A stretch of DNA of 64,000 nucleotides from Meandrina meandrites (lineage: Eukaryota > Cnidaria > Anthozoa > Scleractinia > Meandrinidae), in NCBI GenBank assembly GCA_963693305.1, contig OY855913.1, positions 13,015,701-13,079,700 on the forward strand, read 5' to 3'. The translations under genes and the position numbers were made by a program. Within the stretch, counting starts at the first letter, position 1; each line of letters begins with the position of its first letter. Below are positions 1 to 12,732 of the stretch, piece after piece. The notes below the pieces were generated by a model, which saw only the letters and a list, made by a program, of their open reading frames with translations, made no database searches and was not told the origin of the DNA.

Positions 1-375
1 TTACCGCCCAAATCGGTGCAAGAGCCGTCCCGGAGCTCAGATCATGAGAAAATCAATTTTTGCGGCCGAATCGCAATTTTCATGAAATTGGGTGCTCACG
101 GCCCAAATCGAGTCACAAGCGCTCCCCGAGCTCAGATCATGAGAAAATCAATTTTTACGGCCGAATCGCAATTTTCATGAAATTGGGTGCTCACGGCCCA
201 AATCGGCGCAAGAGCCGTCCCGGAGCTCAGGTCATGAGAAAATCAATTTTTAAGGCCGAATCGCAATTTTCATGTAATTGGGTGCTCACGGCCCAAATCG
301 GCGCAAGAGCCGTCCCCGAGCTCAGATCATCAGAAAATCAATTTTTACGGCCGAATCGCAATTGTCATGAAATTG
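1..375 (+). repeat. S cassette, copy 1 (cut by the window start)
   Basis: A four-monomer variant combination. A monomer with gcttaccgcc and ggtgc ends in tttttgcgg, followed by a type-B monomer, then an A monomer with caggtcatgag and ttttaagg, then an A monomer with atcatcag. The window starts five bases into the first monomer, so the array must continue upstream. Other copies start at 18434, 21094, 40378, 41328, 43988, 44748 and 55866. This copy has its own changes: catgtaattg near 271, which removes a TGA and yields the 166-codon open frame at 60-560, and caattgtcatg near 360. Confidence 0.85.
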
Positions 376-470
376 GGTGCTCACGGCCCAAATCGGCGCA
401 AGAGCCGTCCCCGAGCTCAGATCATGAGAAAATCAATTTTTACGGCCGAATCGCAATTTTCATGAAATTG

Positions 471-850
471 GGTGCTCACGGCCCAAATCGGCGCAAGAGC
501 CGTCCCGGAGCTCAGATCATGAGAAAATCAATTTTTAAGGCCGAATCGCAATTTTCATGAAATTGGGTGCTCACGGCCCAAATCGACGCAAGAGCCGTCC
601 CCGAGCTCAGATCATGAGAAAATCAATTTTTACGGCCGAATCGCAATTTTCATGAAATTGGGTGCTCACGGCCCAAATCGGCGCAAGAGCCGTCCCGGAG
701 CTCAGATCATGAGAAAATCAATTTTTAAGGCCGAATCGCAATTTTCATGAAATTGGGTGCTCACGGCCCAAATCGACGCAAGAGCCGTCCCCGAGCTCAG
801 ATCATGAGAAAATCAATTTTTACGGCCGAATCGCAAATTTCATGAAATTG
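471..850 (+). repeat. 190-bp dimer run (A1-A2, two dimers)
   Basis: Two tandem dimers. The odd monomers read ggcgc...cccgg...ttttaagg and the even monomers gacgc...ccccg...ttttacgg. The same alternation recurs near 1.4-1.7 kb, 5.4-5.8 kb, 6.2-6.6 kb, 8.5-9.1 kb, 11.7-12.0 kb, 18.8-19.1 kb, 24.2-25.2 kb, 42.6-43.1 kb, 46.0-46.5 kb and 58.7-59.4 kb. It is the smallest higher-order level in the array. Confidence 0.85.
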
Positions 851-1325
851 GGTGCTCACGGCCCAAATCGAGTCACAAGCGCTCCCCGAGCTCAGATCAT
901 GAGAAAATCAATTTTAACGGCCGAATCGCAATTTTCATGAAATTGGGTGTTCACGGCCCAAATCGGCGCAAGAGCCGTCCCGGAGCTCAGATCATGAGAA
1001 AATCAATTTTTACGGCCGAATCGCAATTTTCATGAAATTGGGTGTTCACGGCCCAAATCGGCGCAAGAGCCGTCCCGGAGCTCAGATCATGAGAAAATCA
1101 ATTTTTGCGGCCGAATCGCAATTTTCATGAAATTGGGTGCTCACGGCCCAAATCGAGTCACAAGCGCTCCCCGAGCTCAGATCATGAGAAAATCAATTTT
1201 TACGGCCGAATCGCAATTTTCATGAAATTGGGTGCTCACGGCCCAAATCGACGCAAGAGCCGTCCCCGAGCTCAGATCATGAGAAAATCAATTTTTACGG
1301 CCGAATCGCAATTTTCATGAAATTG
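756..1325 (+). repeat. V block, representative copy (six monomers, 570 bp)
   Basis: An ordered set of six monomers: a gacgc monomer with gcaaatttcatg, a type-B monomer with caattttaacgg, two A monomers that begin gggtgttcac (the second ending tttttgcgg in most copies), a type-B monomer, and a gacgc A monomer. Some copies lose or change the later members. Copies start at about 756, 2276, 2751, 9119, 11971, 12733, 19099, 21759, 25082, 26317, 41898, 43038, 45318, 46458, 49215, 49975 and 56531. A truncated one starts near 59392. Spacings are whole multiples of the monomer, so it travels as part of the larger repeats. Confidence 0.85.
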
Positions 1326-4300
1326 GGTGCTCACGGCCCAAATCGGCGCAAGAGCCGTCCCCGAGCTCAGATCATGAGAAAATCAATTTTTACGGCCGAA
1401 TCGCAATTTTCATGAAATTGGGTGCTCACGGCCCAAATCGGCGCAAGAGCCGTCCCGGAGCTCAGATCATGAGAAAATCAATTTTTAAGGCCGAATCGCA
1501 ATTTTCATGAAATTGGGTGCTCACGGCCCAAATCGACGCAAGAGCCGTCCCCGAGCTCAGATCATGAGAAAATCAATTTTTACGGCCGAATCGCAATTTT
1601 CATGAAATTGGGTGCTCACGGCCCAAATCGGCGCAAGAGCCGTCCCGGAGCTCAGATCATGAGAAAATCAATTTTTAAGGCCGAATCGCAATTTTCATGA
1701 AATTGGGTGCTCACGGCCCAAATCGAGTCACAAGCGCTCCCCGAGCTCAGATCATGAGAAAATCAATTTTTACGGCCGAATCGCAATTTTCATGAAATTG
1801 GGTGCTCACGGCCCAAATCGGCGCAAGAGCCGTCCCGGAGCTCAGATCATGAGAAAATCAATTTTTAAGGCCGAATCGCAATTTTCATGAAATTGGGTGC
1901 TCACGGCCCAAATCGAGTCACAAGCGCTCCCCGAGCTCAGATCATGAGAAAATCAATTTTTACGGCCGAATCGCAATTTTCATGAAATTGGGTGCTCACG
2001 GCCCAAATCGGCGCAAGAGCCGTCCCGGAGATCAGATCATGAGAAAATCAATTTTTAAGGCCGAATCGCAATTTTCATGAAATTGGGTGCTCACGGCCCA
2101 AATCGACGCAAGAGCCGTCCCCGAGCTCAGATCATGAGAAAATCAATTTTTACGGCCGAATCGCAATTTTCATGAAATTGGGTGCTCACGGCCCAAATCG
2201 GCGCAAGAGCCGTCCCGGAGCTCAGATCATGAGAAAATCAATTTTTAAGGCCGAATCGCAATTTTCATGAAATTGGGTGCTCACGGCCCAAATCGACGCA
2301 AGAGCCGTCCCCGAGCTCAGATCATGAGAAAATCAATTTTTACGGCCGAATCGCAAATTTCATGAAATTGGGTGCTCACGGCCCAAATCGAGTCACAAGC
2401 GCTCCCCGAGCTCAGATCATGAGAAAATCAATTTTAACGGCCGAATCGCAATTTTCATGAAATTGGGTGTTCACGGCCCAAATCGGCGCAAGAGCCGTCC
2501 CGGAGCTCAGATCATGAGAAAATCAATTTTTACGGCCGAATCGCAATTTTCATGAAATTGGGTGTTCACGGCCCAAATCGGCGCAAGAGCCGTCCCGGAG
2601 CTCAGATCATGAGAAAATCAATTTTTACGGCCGAATCGCAATTTTCATGAAATTGGGTGCTCACGGCCCAAATCGGCGCAAGAGCCGTCCCGGAGCTCAG
2701 ATCATGAGAAAATCAATTTTTAAGGCCGAATCGCAATTTTCATGAAATTGGGTGCTCACGGCCCAAATCGACGCAAGAGCCGTCCCCGAGCTCAGATCAT
2801 GAGAAAATCAATTTTTACGGCCGAATCGCAAATTTCATGAAATTGGGTGCTCACGGCCCAAATCGAGTCACAAGCGCTCCCCGAGCTCAGATCATGAGAA
2901 AATCAATTTTAACGGCCGAATCGCAATTTTCATGAAATTGGGTGTTCACGGCCCAAATCGGCGCAAGAGCCGTCCCGGAGCTCAGATCATGAGAAAATCA
3001 ATTTTTACGGCCGAATCGCAATTTTCATGAAATTGGGTGTTCACGGCCCAAATCGGCGCAAGAGCCGTCCCGGAGCTCAGATCATGAGAAAATCAATTTT
3101 TGCGGCCGAATCGCAATTTTCATGAAATTGGGTGCTCACGGCCCAAATCGAGTCACAAGCGCTCCCCGAGCTCAGATCATGAGAAAATCAATTTTTACGG
3201 CCGAATCGCAATTTTCATGAAATTGGGTGCTCACGGCCCAAATCGACGCAAGAGCCGTCCCCGAGCTCAGATCATGAGAAAATCAATTTTTACGGCCGAA
3301 TCGCAATTTTCATGAAATTGGGTGCTCACGGCCCAAATCGGCGCAAGAGCCGTCCCCGAGCTCAGATCATGAGAAAATCAATTTTTACGGCCGAATCGCA
3401 ATTTTCATGAAATTGGGTGCTCACGGCCCAAATCGGCGCAAGAGCCGTCCCGGAGCTCAGATCATGAGAAAATCAATTTTTAAGGCCGAATCGCAATTTT
3501 CATGAAATTGGGTGCTCACGGCCCAAATCGGCGCAAGAGCCGTCCCGGAGCTCAGATCATGAGAAAATCAATTTTTAAGGCCGAATCGCAATTTTCATGA
3601 AATTGGGTGCTCACGGCCCAAATCGAGTCACAAGCGCTCCCCGAGCTCAGATCATGAGAAAATCAATTTTTACGGCCGAATCGCAATTTTCATGAAATTG
3701 GGTGCTCACGGCCCAAATCGGCGCAAGAGCCGTCCCCAAGCTCAGATAATGAGAAAATCAATTTTTACGGCCGAATCGCAATTTTCATGAAATTGGGTGC
3801 TCACGGCCCAAATCGAGTCACAAGCGCTCCCCGAGCTCAGATCATGAGAAAATCAATTTTTACGGCCGAATCGCAATTTTCATGAAATTGGGTGCTCACG
3901 GCCGAAATCGGTGCAAGAGCCGTCCCGGAGCTCAGATCATGAGAAAATCAATTTTTGCAGCCGAATCGCAATTTTCATGAAATTGGGTGCTCACGGCCCA
4001 AATCGAGTCACTAGCGCTCTCCGAGCTCAGATCATGAGAAAATCAATTTTTACGGCCGAATCGCAAATTTCATGAAATTGGGTGCTCACCGCCCAAATCG
4101 AGTAACAAGCGGTCCCCGAGCTCAGATCATGAGAAAATCAATTTTTACGGCCGAATCGCAATTTTCATGAAATTGGGTGCTCACGGCCCAAATCGGCGCA
4201 AGAGCCCTCCCGGAGCTCAGATCATGAGAAAATCAATTTTTACGGCCGAATCGCAATTTTTATGAAATTGGGTGCTCACGGCCCAAATCGGCGCAAGAGC

Positions 4301-4840
4301 CGTCCCGGAGCTCAGATCATGAGAAAATCAATTTTTACGGCCGAATCGCAATTTTCATGAAATTGGGTGCTCACGGCCCAAATCGGCGCAAGAGCCGTCC
4401 CCGAGCTCAGATCATGAGAAAATCAATTTTTACGGCCGAATCGCAATTTTCATGAAATTGGGTGCTCACGGCCCAAATCGGCGCAAGAGCCGTCCCCGAG
4501 CTCAGATCATGAGAAAATCAATTTTTACGGCCGAATCGCAATTTTCATGAAATTGGGTGCTCACGGCCCAAATCGGCGCAAGAGCCGTCCCGGAGCTCAG
4601 ATCATGAGAAAATCAATTTTTAAGGCCGAATCGCAATTTTCATGAAATTGGGTGCTCACGGCCCAAATCGACGCAAGAGCCGTCCCCGAGCTCAGATCAT
4701 GAGAAAATCAATTTTTACGGCCGAATCGCAATTTTCATGAAATTGGGTGCTCACGGCCCAAATCGGCGCAAGAGCCGTCCCGGAGCTCAGATCATGAGAA
4801 AATCAATTTTTGCGGCCGAATCGCAATTTTCATGAAATTG

Positions 4841-4936
4841 GGTGCTCACGGCCCAAATCGGCGCAAGAGCCGTCCCGGAGCTCAGATCATGAGAAAATCA
4901 ATTTTTAAGGCCGAATCGCAATTTTCATGACATTTG
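4841..4936 (+). repeat. 96-bp monomer (catgacattt variant)
   Basis: One of ten monomers in which catgaaattg is replaced by catgacatttg, a net gain of one base next to the second TCATGA. The others end at 7882, 8073, 11304, 11495, 14918, 35817, 48548, 48739 and 51780. All ten carry the same change in only two sequence contexts, so one original event spread with larger duplications is the simplest reading. Confidence 0.92.
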
Positions 4937-5221
4937 GGTGCTCACGGCCCAAATCGGTGCAAGAGCCGTCCCCGAGCTCAGATCATCAGAAAATCAATTT
5001 TTACGGCCGAATCGCAATTTTCATGAAATTGGGTGCTCACGGCCCAAATCGGCGCAAGAGCCGTCCCCGAGCTCAGATCATGAGAAAATCAATTTTTACG
5101 GCCGAATCGCAATTTTCATGAAATTGGGTGCTCACCGCCCAAATCGAGTCACAAGCGCTCCCCGAGCTGAGATCATGAAAAAATCAATTTTTACGGCCGA
5201 ATCGCAATTTTCATGAAATTG

Positions 5222-5981
5222 GGTGCTCACGACCCAAATCGGCGAGAGAGCCGTCCCGGAGCTCAGATCATGAGAAAATCAATTTTTACGGCCGAATCGC
5301 AATTTTCATGAAATTGGGTGCTCACCGCCCAAATCGGCGCAAGAGCCGTCCCCGAGCTCAGATCATGAGAAAATCAATTTTTACGGCCGAATCGCAATTT
5401 TCATGAAATTGGGTGCTCACGGCCCAAATCGGCGCAAGAGCCGTCCCGGAGCTCAGATCATGAGAAAATCAATTTTTAAGGCCGAATCGCAATTTTCATG
5501 AAATTGGGTGCTCACGGCCCAAATCGACGCAAGAGCCGTCCCCGAGCTCAGATCATGAGAAAATCAATTTTTACGGCCGAATCGCAATTTTCATGAAATT
5601 GGGTGCTCACGGCCCAAATCGGCGCAAGAGCCGTCCCGGAGCTCAGATCATGAGAAAATCAATTTTTAAGGCCGAATCGCAATTTTCATGAAATTGGGTG
5701 CTCACGGCCCAAATCGACGCAAGAGCCGTCCCCGAGCTCAGATCATGAGAAAATCAATTTTTACGGCCGAATCGCAATTTTCATGAAATTGGGTGCTCAC
5801 GGCCCAAATCGGCGCAAGAGCCGTCCCGGAGCTCAGATCATGAGAAAATCAATTTTTAAGGCCGAATCGCAATTTTCATGAAATTGGGTGCTCACGGCCC
5901 AAATCGGCGCAAGAGCCGTCCCGGAGCTCAGATCATGAGAAAATCAATTTTTAAGGCCGAATCGCAATTTTCATGAAATTG
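5222..5981 (+). repeat. 760-bp tandem duplication, unit 1 (8 monomers)
   Basis: Starts with the rare gacccaaatcggcgagag monomer, then a caccgcc A monomer, then alternating ttaagg/gacgc dimers ending with two ttaagg monomers. The next 760 bases repeat the same eight monomers in the same order; I saw no difference between the two. Confidence 0.9.
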
Positions 5982-6741
5982 GGTGCTCACGACCCAAATC
6001 GGCGAGAGAGCCGTCCCGGAGCTCAGATCATGAGAAAATCAATTTTTACGGCCGAATCGCAATTTTCATGAAATTGGGTGCTCACCGCCCAAATCGGCGC
6101 AAGAGCCGTCCCCGAGCTCAGATCATGAGAAAATCAATTTTTACGGCCGAATCGCAATTTTCATGAAATTGGGTGCTCACGGCCCAAATCGGCGCAAGAG
6201 CCGTCCCGGAGCTCAGATCATGAGAAAATCAATTTTTAAGGCCGAATCGCAATTTTCATGAAATTGGGTGCTCACGGCCCAAATCGACGCAAGAGCCGTC
6301 CCCGAGCTCAGATCATGAGAAAATCAATTTTTACGGCCGAATCGCAATTTTCATGAAATTGGGTGCTCACGGCCCAAATCGGCGCAAGAGCCGTCCCGGA
6401 GCTCAGATCATGAGAAAATCAATTTTTAAGGCCGAATCGCAATTTTCATGAAATTGGGTGCTCACGGCCCAAATCGACGCAAGAGCCGTCCCCGAGCTCA
6501 GATCATGAGAAAATCAATTTTTACGGCCGAATCGCAATTTTCATGAAATTGGGTGCTCACGGCCCAAATCGGCGCAAGAGCCGTCCCGGAGCTCAGATCA
6601 TGAGAAAATCAATTTTTAAGGCCGAATCGCAATTTTCATGAAATTGGGTGCTCACGGCCCAAATCGGCGCAAGAGCCGTCCCGGAGCTCAGATCATGAGA
6701 AAATCAATTTTTAAGGCCGAATCGCAATTTTCATGAAATTG
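5982..6741 (+). repeat. 760-bp tandem duplication, unit 2 (8 monomers)
   Basis: Second copy of 5222-5981, again opening with the gacccaaatcggcgagag monomer. The order of diagnostic variants is the same throughout. It ends where a type-B monomer begins at 6742. A related third occurrence of the opening monomer lies near 8360 inside the next higher-order unit. Confidence 0.9.
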
Positions 6742-6836
6742 GGTGCTCACGGCCCAAATCGAGTCACAAGCGCTCCCCGAGCTCAGATCATGAGAAAATC
6801 AATTTTTACGGCCGAATCGCAATTTTCATGAAATTG

Positions 6837-7882
6837 GGTGCTCACGGCCCAAATCGGCGCAAGAGCCGTCCCCAAGCTCAGATAATGAGAAAATCAATTT
6901 TTACGGCCGAATCGCAATTTTCATGAAATTGGGTGCTCACGGCCCAAATCGAGTCACAAGCGCTCCCCGAGCTCAGATCATGAGAAAATCAATTTTTACG
7001 GCCGAATCGCAATTTTCATGAAATTGGGTGCTCACGGCCGAAATCGGTGCAAGAGCCGTCCCGGAGCTCAGATCATGAGAAAATCAATTTTTGCAGCCGA
7101 ATCGCAATTTTCATGAAATTGGGTGCTCACGGCCCAAATCGAGTCACTAGCGCTCTCCGAGCTCAGATCATGAGAAAATCAATTTTTACGGCCGAATCGC
7201 AAATTTCATGAAATTGGGTGCTCACCGCCCAAATCGAGTAACAAGCGGTCCCCGAGCTCAGATCATGAGAAAATCAATTTTTACGGCCGAATCGCAATTT
7301 TCATGAAATTGGGTGCTCACGGCCCAAATCGGCGCAAGAGCCCTCCCGGAGCTCAGATCATGAGAAAATCAATTTTTACGGCCGAATCGCAATTTTTATG
7401 AAATTGGGTGCTCACGGCCCAAATCGGCGCAAGAGCCGTCCCGGAGCTCAGATCATGAGAAAATCAATTTTTACGGCCGAATCGCAATTTTCATGAAATT
7501 GGGTGCTCACGGCCCAAATCGGCGCAAGAGCCGTCCCCGAGCTCAGATCATGAGAAAATCAATTTTTACGGCCGAATCGCAATTTTCATGAAATTGGGTG
7601 CTCACGGCCCAAATCGAGTGACAAGCGCTCCCCGAGCTCAGATCATGAGAAAATCAATTTTTACGGCCGAATCGCAATTTTCATGAAATTGGGTGCTCAC
7701 GGCCCAAATCGGCGCAAGAGCCGTCCCCGAGCTCAGATCATGAGAAAATCAATTTTTACGGCCGAATCGCAATTTTCATGAAATTGGGTGCTCACGGCCC
7801 AAATCGACTCACAAGCGCTCCCTGAGCTCATCTCATGAGAAAATCAATTTTTACGGCCGAATCGCAATTTTCATGACATTTG
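6837..7882 (+). repeat. Z block, copy 2 (1046 bp, first complete copy)
   Basis: Eleven monomers in fixed order: ccccaagctcagataatg; B; ggtgc/tttttgcagcc; cactagcgctctcc; gagtaacaagcggtcc with gcaaattt before it; agccctcccgg; aatttttatgaa; ccccg A; gagtgac B; A; and gactcac...ccctgagctcatctcatg ending in the 96-bp catgacattt form. All six complete copies are exactly 1046 bp. Confidence 0.92.
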
Positions 7883-10258
7883 GGTGCTCACGGCCCAAAT
7901 CGGTGCAAGAGCCGTCCCGGAGCTCAGATCATGAGAAAATCAATTTTTGCGGCCGAATCGCAATTTTCATGAAATTGGGTGCTCACGGCCCAAATCGGCG
8001 CAAGAGCCGTCCCGGAGCTCAGATCATGAGAAAATCAATTTTTAAGGCCGAATCGCAATTTTCATGACATTTGGGTGCTCACGGCCCAAATCGGTGCAAG
8101 AGCCGTCCCCGAGCTCAGATCATCAGAAAATCAATTTTTACGGCCGAATCGCAATTTTCATGAAATTGGGTGCTCACGGCCCAAATCGGCGCAAGAGCCG
8201 TCCCCGAGCTCAGATCATGAGAAAATCAATTTTTACGGCCGAATCGCAATTTTCATGAAATTGGGTGCTCACCGCCCAAATCGAGTCACAAGCGCTCCCC
8301 GAGCTGAGATCATGAAAAAATCAATTTTTACGGCCGAATCGCAATTTTCATGAAATTGGGTGCTCACGACCCAAATCGGCGAGAGAGCCGTCCCGGAGCT
8401 CAGATCATGAGAAAATCAATTTTTACGGCCGAATCGCAATTTTCATGAAATTGGGTGCTCACCGCCCAAATCGGCGCAAGAGCCGTCCCCGAGCTCAGAT
8501 CATGAGAAAATCAATTTTTACGGCCGAATCGCAATTTTCATGAAATTGGGTGCTCACGGCCCAAATCGGCGCAAGAGCCGTCCCGGAGCTCAGATCATGA
8601 GAAAATCAATTTTTAAGGCCGAATCGCAATTTTCATGAAATTGGGTGCTCACGGCCCAAATCGACGCAAGAGCCGTCCCCGAGCTCAGATCATGAGAAAA
8701 TCAATTTTTACGGCCGAATCGCAATTTTCATGAAATTGGGTGCTCACGGCCCAAATCGGCGCAAGAGCCGTCCCGGAGCTCAGATCATGAGAAAATCAAT
8801 TTTTAAGGCCGAATCGCAATTTTCATGAAATTGGGTGCTCACGGCCCAAATCGGCGCAAGAGCCGTCCCGGAGCTCAGATCATGAGAAAATCAATTTTTA
8901 AGGCCGAATCGCAATTTTCATGAAATTGGGTGCTCACGGCCCAAATCGACGCAAGAGCCGTCCCCGAGCTCAGATCATGAGAAAATCAATTTTTACGGCC
9001 GAATCGCAATTTTCATGAAATTGGGTGCTCACGGCCCAAATCGGCGCAAGAGCCGTCCCGGAGCTCAGATCATGAGAAAATCAATTTTTAAGGCCGAATC
9101 GCAATTTTCATGAAATTGGGTGCTCACGGCCCAAATCGACGCAAGAGCCGTCCCCGAGCTCAGATCATGAGAAAATCAATTTTTACGGCCGAATCGCAAA
9201 TTTCATGAAATTGGGTGCTCACGGCCCAAATCGAGTCACAAGCGCTCCCCGAGCTCAGATCATGAGAAAATAAATTTTAACGGCCGAATCGCAATTTTCA
9301 TGAAATTGGGTGTTCACGGCCCAAATCGGCGCAAGAGCCGTCCCGGAGCTCAGATCATGAGAAAATCAATTTTTACGGCCGAATCGCAATTTTCATGAAA
9401 TTGGGTGTTCACGGCCCAAATCGGCGCAAGAGCCGTCCCGGAGCTCAGATCATGAGAAAATCAATTTTTGCGGCCGAATCGCAATTTTCATGAAATTGGG
9501 TGCTCACGGCCCAAATCGAGTCACAAGCGCTCCCCGAGCTCAGATCATGAGAAAATCAATTTTTACGGCCGAATCGCAATTTTCATGAAATTGGGTGCTC
9601 ACGGCCCAAATCGACGCAAGAGCCGTCCCCGAGCTCAGATCATGAGAAAATCAATTTTTACGGCCGAATCGCAATTTTCATGAAATTGGGTGCTCACGGC
9701 CCAAATCGGCGCAAGAGCCGTCCCCGAGCTCAGATCATGAGAAAATCAATTTTTACGGCCGAATCGCAATTTTCATGAAATTGGGTGCTCACGGCCCAAA
9801 TCGGCGCAAGAGCCGTCCCGGAGCTCAGATCATGAGAAAATCAATTTTTAAGGCCGAATCGCAATTTTCATGAAATTGGGTGCTCACGGCCCAAATCGAC
9901 GCAAGAGCCGTCCCCGAGCTCAGATCATGAGAAAATCAATTTTTACGGCCGAATCGCAATTTTCATGAAATTGGGTGCTCACGGCCCAAATCGGCGCAAG
10001 AGCCGTCCCGGAGCTCAGATCATGAGAAAATCAATTTTTAAGGCCGAATCGCAATTTTCATGAAATTGGGTGCTCACGGCCCAAATCGAGTCACAAGCGC
10101 TCCCCGAGCTCAGATCATGAGAAAATCAATTTTTACGGCCGAATCGCAATTTTCATGAAATTGGGTGCTCACGGCCCAAATCGGCGCAAGAGCCGTCCCG
10201 GAGATCAGATCATGAGAAAATCAATTTTTACGGCCGAATCGCAATTTTCATGAAATTG
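6837..10258 (+). repeat. Z-anchored higher-order unit 2 (3422 bp)
   Basis: 36 monomers plus two single-base insertions. It opens with a complete 1046-bp Z block (6837-7882), followed by a ggtgc/ttttgcgg monomer and a second 96-bp monomer (7978-8073). It then has caccgcc/gctgag and gacccaaatc monomers, a dimer run, a V block at 9119, and a B monomer followed by a cggagatcag monomer just before the next Z block. Confidence 0.88.
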
Positions 10259-11304
10259 GGTGCTCACGGCCCAAATCGGCGCAAGAGCCGTCCCCAAGCT
10301 CAGATAATGAGAAAATCAATTTTTACGGCCGAATCGCAATTTTCATGAAATTGGGTGCTCACGGCCCAAATCGAGTCACAAGCGCTCCCCGAGCTCAGAT
10401 CATGAGAAAATCAATTTTTACGGCCGAATCGCAATTTTCATGAAATTGGGTGCTCACGGCCCAAATCGGTGCAAGAGCCGTCCCGGAGCTCAGATCATGA
10501 GAAAATCAATTTTTGCAGCCGAATCGCAATTTTCATGAAATTGGGTGCTCACGGCCCAAATCGAGTCACTAGCGCTCTCCGAGCTCAGATCATGAGAAAA
10601 TCAATTTTTACGGCCGAATCGCAAATTTCATGAAATTGGGTGCTCACCGCCCAAATCGAGTAACAAGCGGTCCCCGAGCTCAGATCATGAGAAAATCAAT
10701 TTTTACGGCCGAATCGCAATTTTCATGAAATTGGGTGCTCACGGCCCAAATCGGCGCAAGAGCCCTCCCGGAGCTCAGATCATGAGAAAATCAATTTTTA
10801 CGGCCGAATCGCAATTTTTATGAAATTGGGTGCTCACGGCCCAAATCGGCGCAAGAGCCGTCCCGGAGCTCAGATCATGAGAAAATCAATTTTTACGGCC
10901 GAATCGCAATTTTCATGAAATTGGGTGCTCACGGCCCAAATCGGCGCAAGAGCCGTCCCCGAGCTCAGATCATGAGAAAATCAATTTTTACGGCCGAATC
11001 GCAATTTTCATGAAATTGGGTGCTCACGGCCCAAATCGAGTGACAAGCGCTCCCCGAGCTCAGATCATGAGAAAATCAATTTTTACGGCCGAATCGCAAT
11101 TTTCATGAAATTGGGTGCTCACGGCCCAAATCGGCGCAAGAGCCGTCCCCGAGCTCAGATCATGAGAAAATCAATTTTTACGGCCGAATCGCAATTTTCA
11201 TGAAATTGGGTGCTCACGGCCCAAATCGACTCACAAGCGCTCCCTGAGCTTATCTCATGAGAAAATCAATTTTTACGGCCGAATCGCAATTTTCATGACA
11301 TTTG
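10259..11304 (+). repeat. Z block, copy 3 (1046 bp)
   Basis: Complete Z block with the same eleven-monomer order and length as copy 2. It lacks the position-14 C-to-G change shared by copies 1 and 2, and reads gagcttatctc where the others read gagctcatctc (near 11250). Confidence 0.92.
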
Positions 11305-12635
11305 GGTGCTCACGGCCCAAATCGGTGCAAGAGCCGTCCCGGAGCTCAGATCATGAGAAAATCAATTTTTGCGGCCGAATCGCAATTTTCATGAAATTGG
11401 GTGCTCACGGCCCAAATCGGCGCAAGAGCCGTCCCGGAGCTCAGATCATGAGAAAATCAATTTTTAAGGCCGAATCGCAATTTTCATGACATTTGGGTGC
11501 TCACGGCCCAAATCGGTGCAAGAGCCGTCCCCGAGCTCAGATCATCAGAAAATCAATTTTTACGGCCGAATCGCAATTTTCATGAAATTGGGTGCTCACG
11601 GCCCAAATCGGCGCAAGAGCCGTCCCGGAGCTCAGATCATGAGAAAATCAATTTTTACGGCCGAATCGCAATTTTCATGAAATTGGGTGCTCACGGCCCA
11701 AATCGGCGCAAGAGCCGTCCCGGAGCTCAGATCATGAGAAAATCAATTTTTAAGGCCGAATCGCAATTTTCATGAAATTGGGTGCTCACGGCCCAAATCG
11801 ACGCAAGAGCCGTCCCCGAGCTCAGATCATGAGAAAATCAATTTTTACGGCCGAATCGCAATTTTCATGAAATTGGGTGCTCACGGCCCAAATCGGCGCA
11901 AGAGCCGTCCCGGAGCTCAGATCATGAGAAAATCAATTTTTAAGGCCGAATCGCAATTTTCATGAAATTGGGTGCTCACGGCCCAAATCGACGCAAGAGC
12001 CGTCCCCGAGCTCAGATCATGAGAAAATCAATTTTTACGGCCGAATCGCAAATTTCATGAAATTGGGTGCTCACGGCCCAAATCGAGTCACAAGCGCTCC
12101 CCGAGCTCAGATCATGAGAAAATCAATTTTAACGGCCGAATCGCAATTTTCATGAAATTGGGTGTTCACGGCCCAAATCGGCGCAAGAGCCGTCCCGGAG
12201 CTCAGATCATGAGAAAATCAATTTTTACGGCCGAATCGCAATTTTCATGAAATTGGGTGTTCACGGCCCAAATCGGCGCAAGAGCCGTCCCGGAGCTCAG
12301 ATCATGAGAAAATCAATTTTTGCGGCCGAATCGCAATTTTCATGAAATTGGGTGCTCACGGCCCAAATCGAGTCACAAGCGCTCCCCGAGCTCAGATCAT
12401 GAGAAAATCAATTTTTACGGCCGAATCGCAATTTTCATGAAATTGGGTGCTCACGGCCCAAATCGACGCAAGAGCCGTCCCCGAGCTCAGATCATGAGAA
12501 AATCAATTTTTACGGCCGAATCGCAATTTTCATGAAATTGGGTGCTCACGGCCCAAATCGGCGCAAGAGCCGTCCCCGAGCTCAGATCATGAGAAAATCA
12601 ATTTTTACGGCCGAATCGCAATTTTCATGAAATTG

Positions 12636-12732
12636 GGTGCTCACGGCCCAAATCGGCGCAAGAGCCGTCCCGGAGCTCAGATCATGAGAAAATCAATTTT
12701 TAAGGCCGAATCGCAATTTTTTTATGAAATTG
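12636..12732 (+). repeat. 97-bp monomer, only one in the window
   Basis: The C of ttttcatg is replaced by three T, giving a run of seven T or more before atgaaattg and a net gain of two bases. No other monomer shows it, so it is younger than the duplications or is a sequencing or assembly error in a T run. Confidence 0.85.

Larger units (their letters stand above)
3701..6836 (+). repeat. Z-anchored higher-order unit 1 (3136 bp)
   Basis: Runs from the first Z marker monomer (ccccaagctcagataatg) to the base before the next one at 6837: 33 monomers plus one extra base. Its Z block is partial. It shares the first eight monomers (3701-4460) with the later copies but lacks the gagtgac and gactcac monomers. 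It shares a private C-to-G change at monomer position 14 (base 3904) with unit 2 (base 7040), which makes units 1 and 2 each other's closest relatives at that site. Confidence 0.85.

Noticed and set aside
60..560. Open frame of 166 codons, and about a hundred similar + strand frames of 60-96 codons with recurring peptides
   Set aside because: They arise from the 95-bp period: stops at positions 50-52 and 88-90 plus a frame shift at every monomer set their typical lengths. Most begin at TTG or GTG, their peptides only restate the repeat in different frames, and point changes such as catgtaattg or atcatcag extend them by chance.
9262..9275. AATAAA polyadenylation-like motif (also near 52692)
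   Set aside because: Single C-to-A changes in isolated monomers with no transcription unit nearby.
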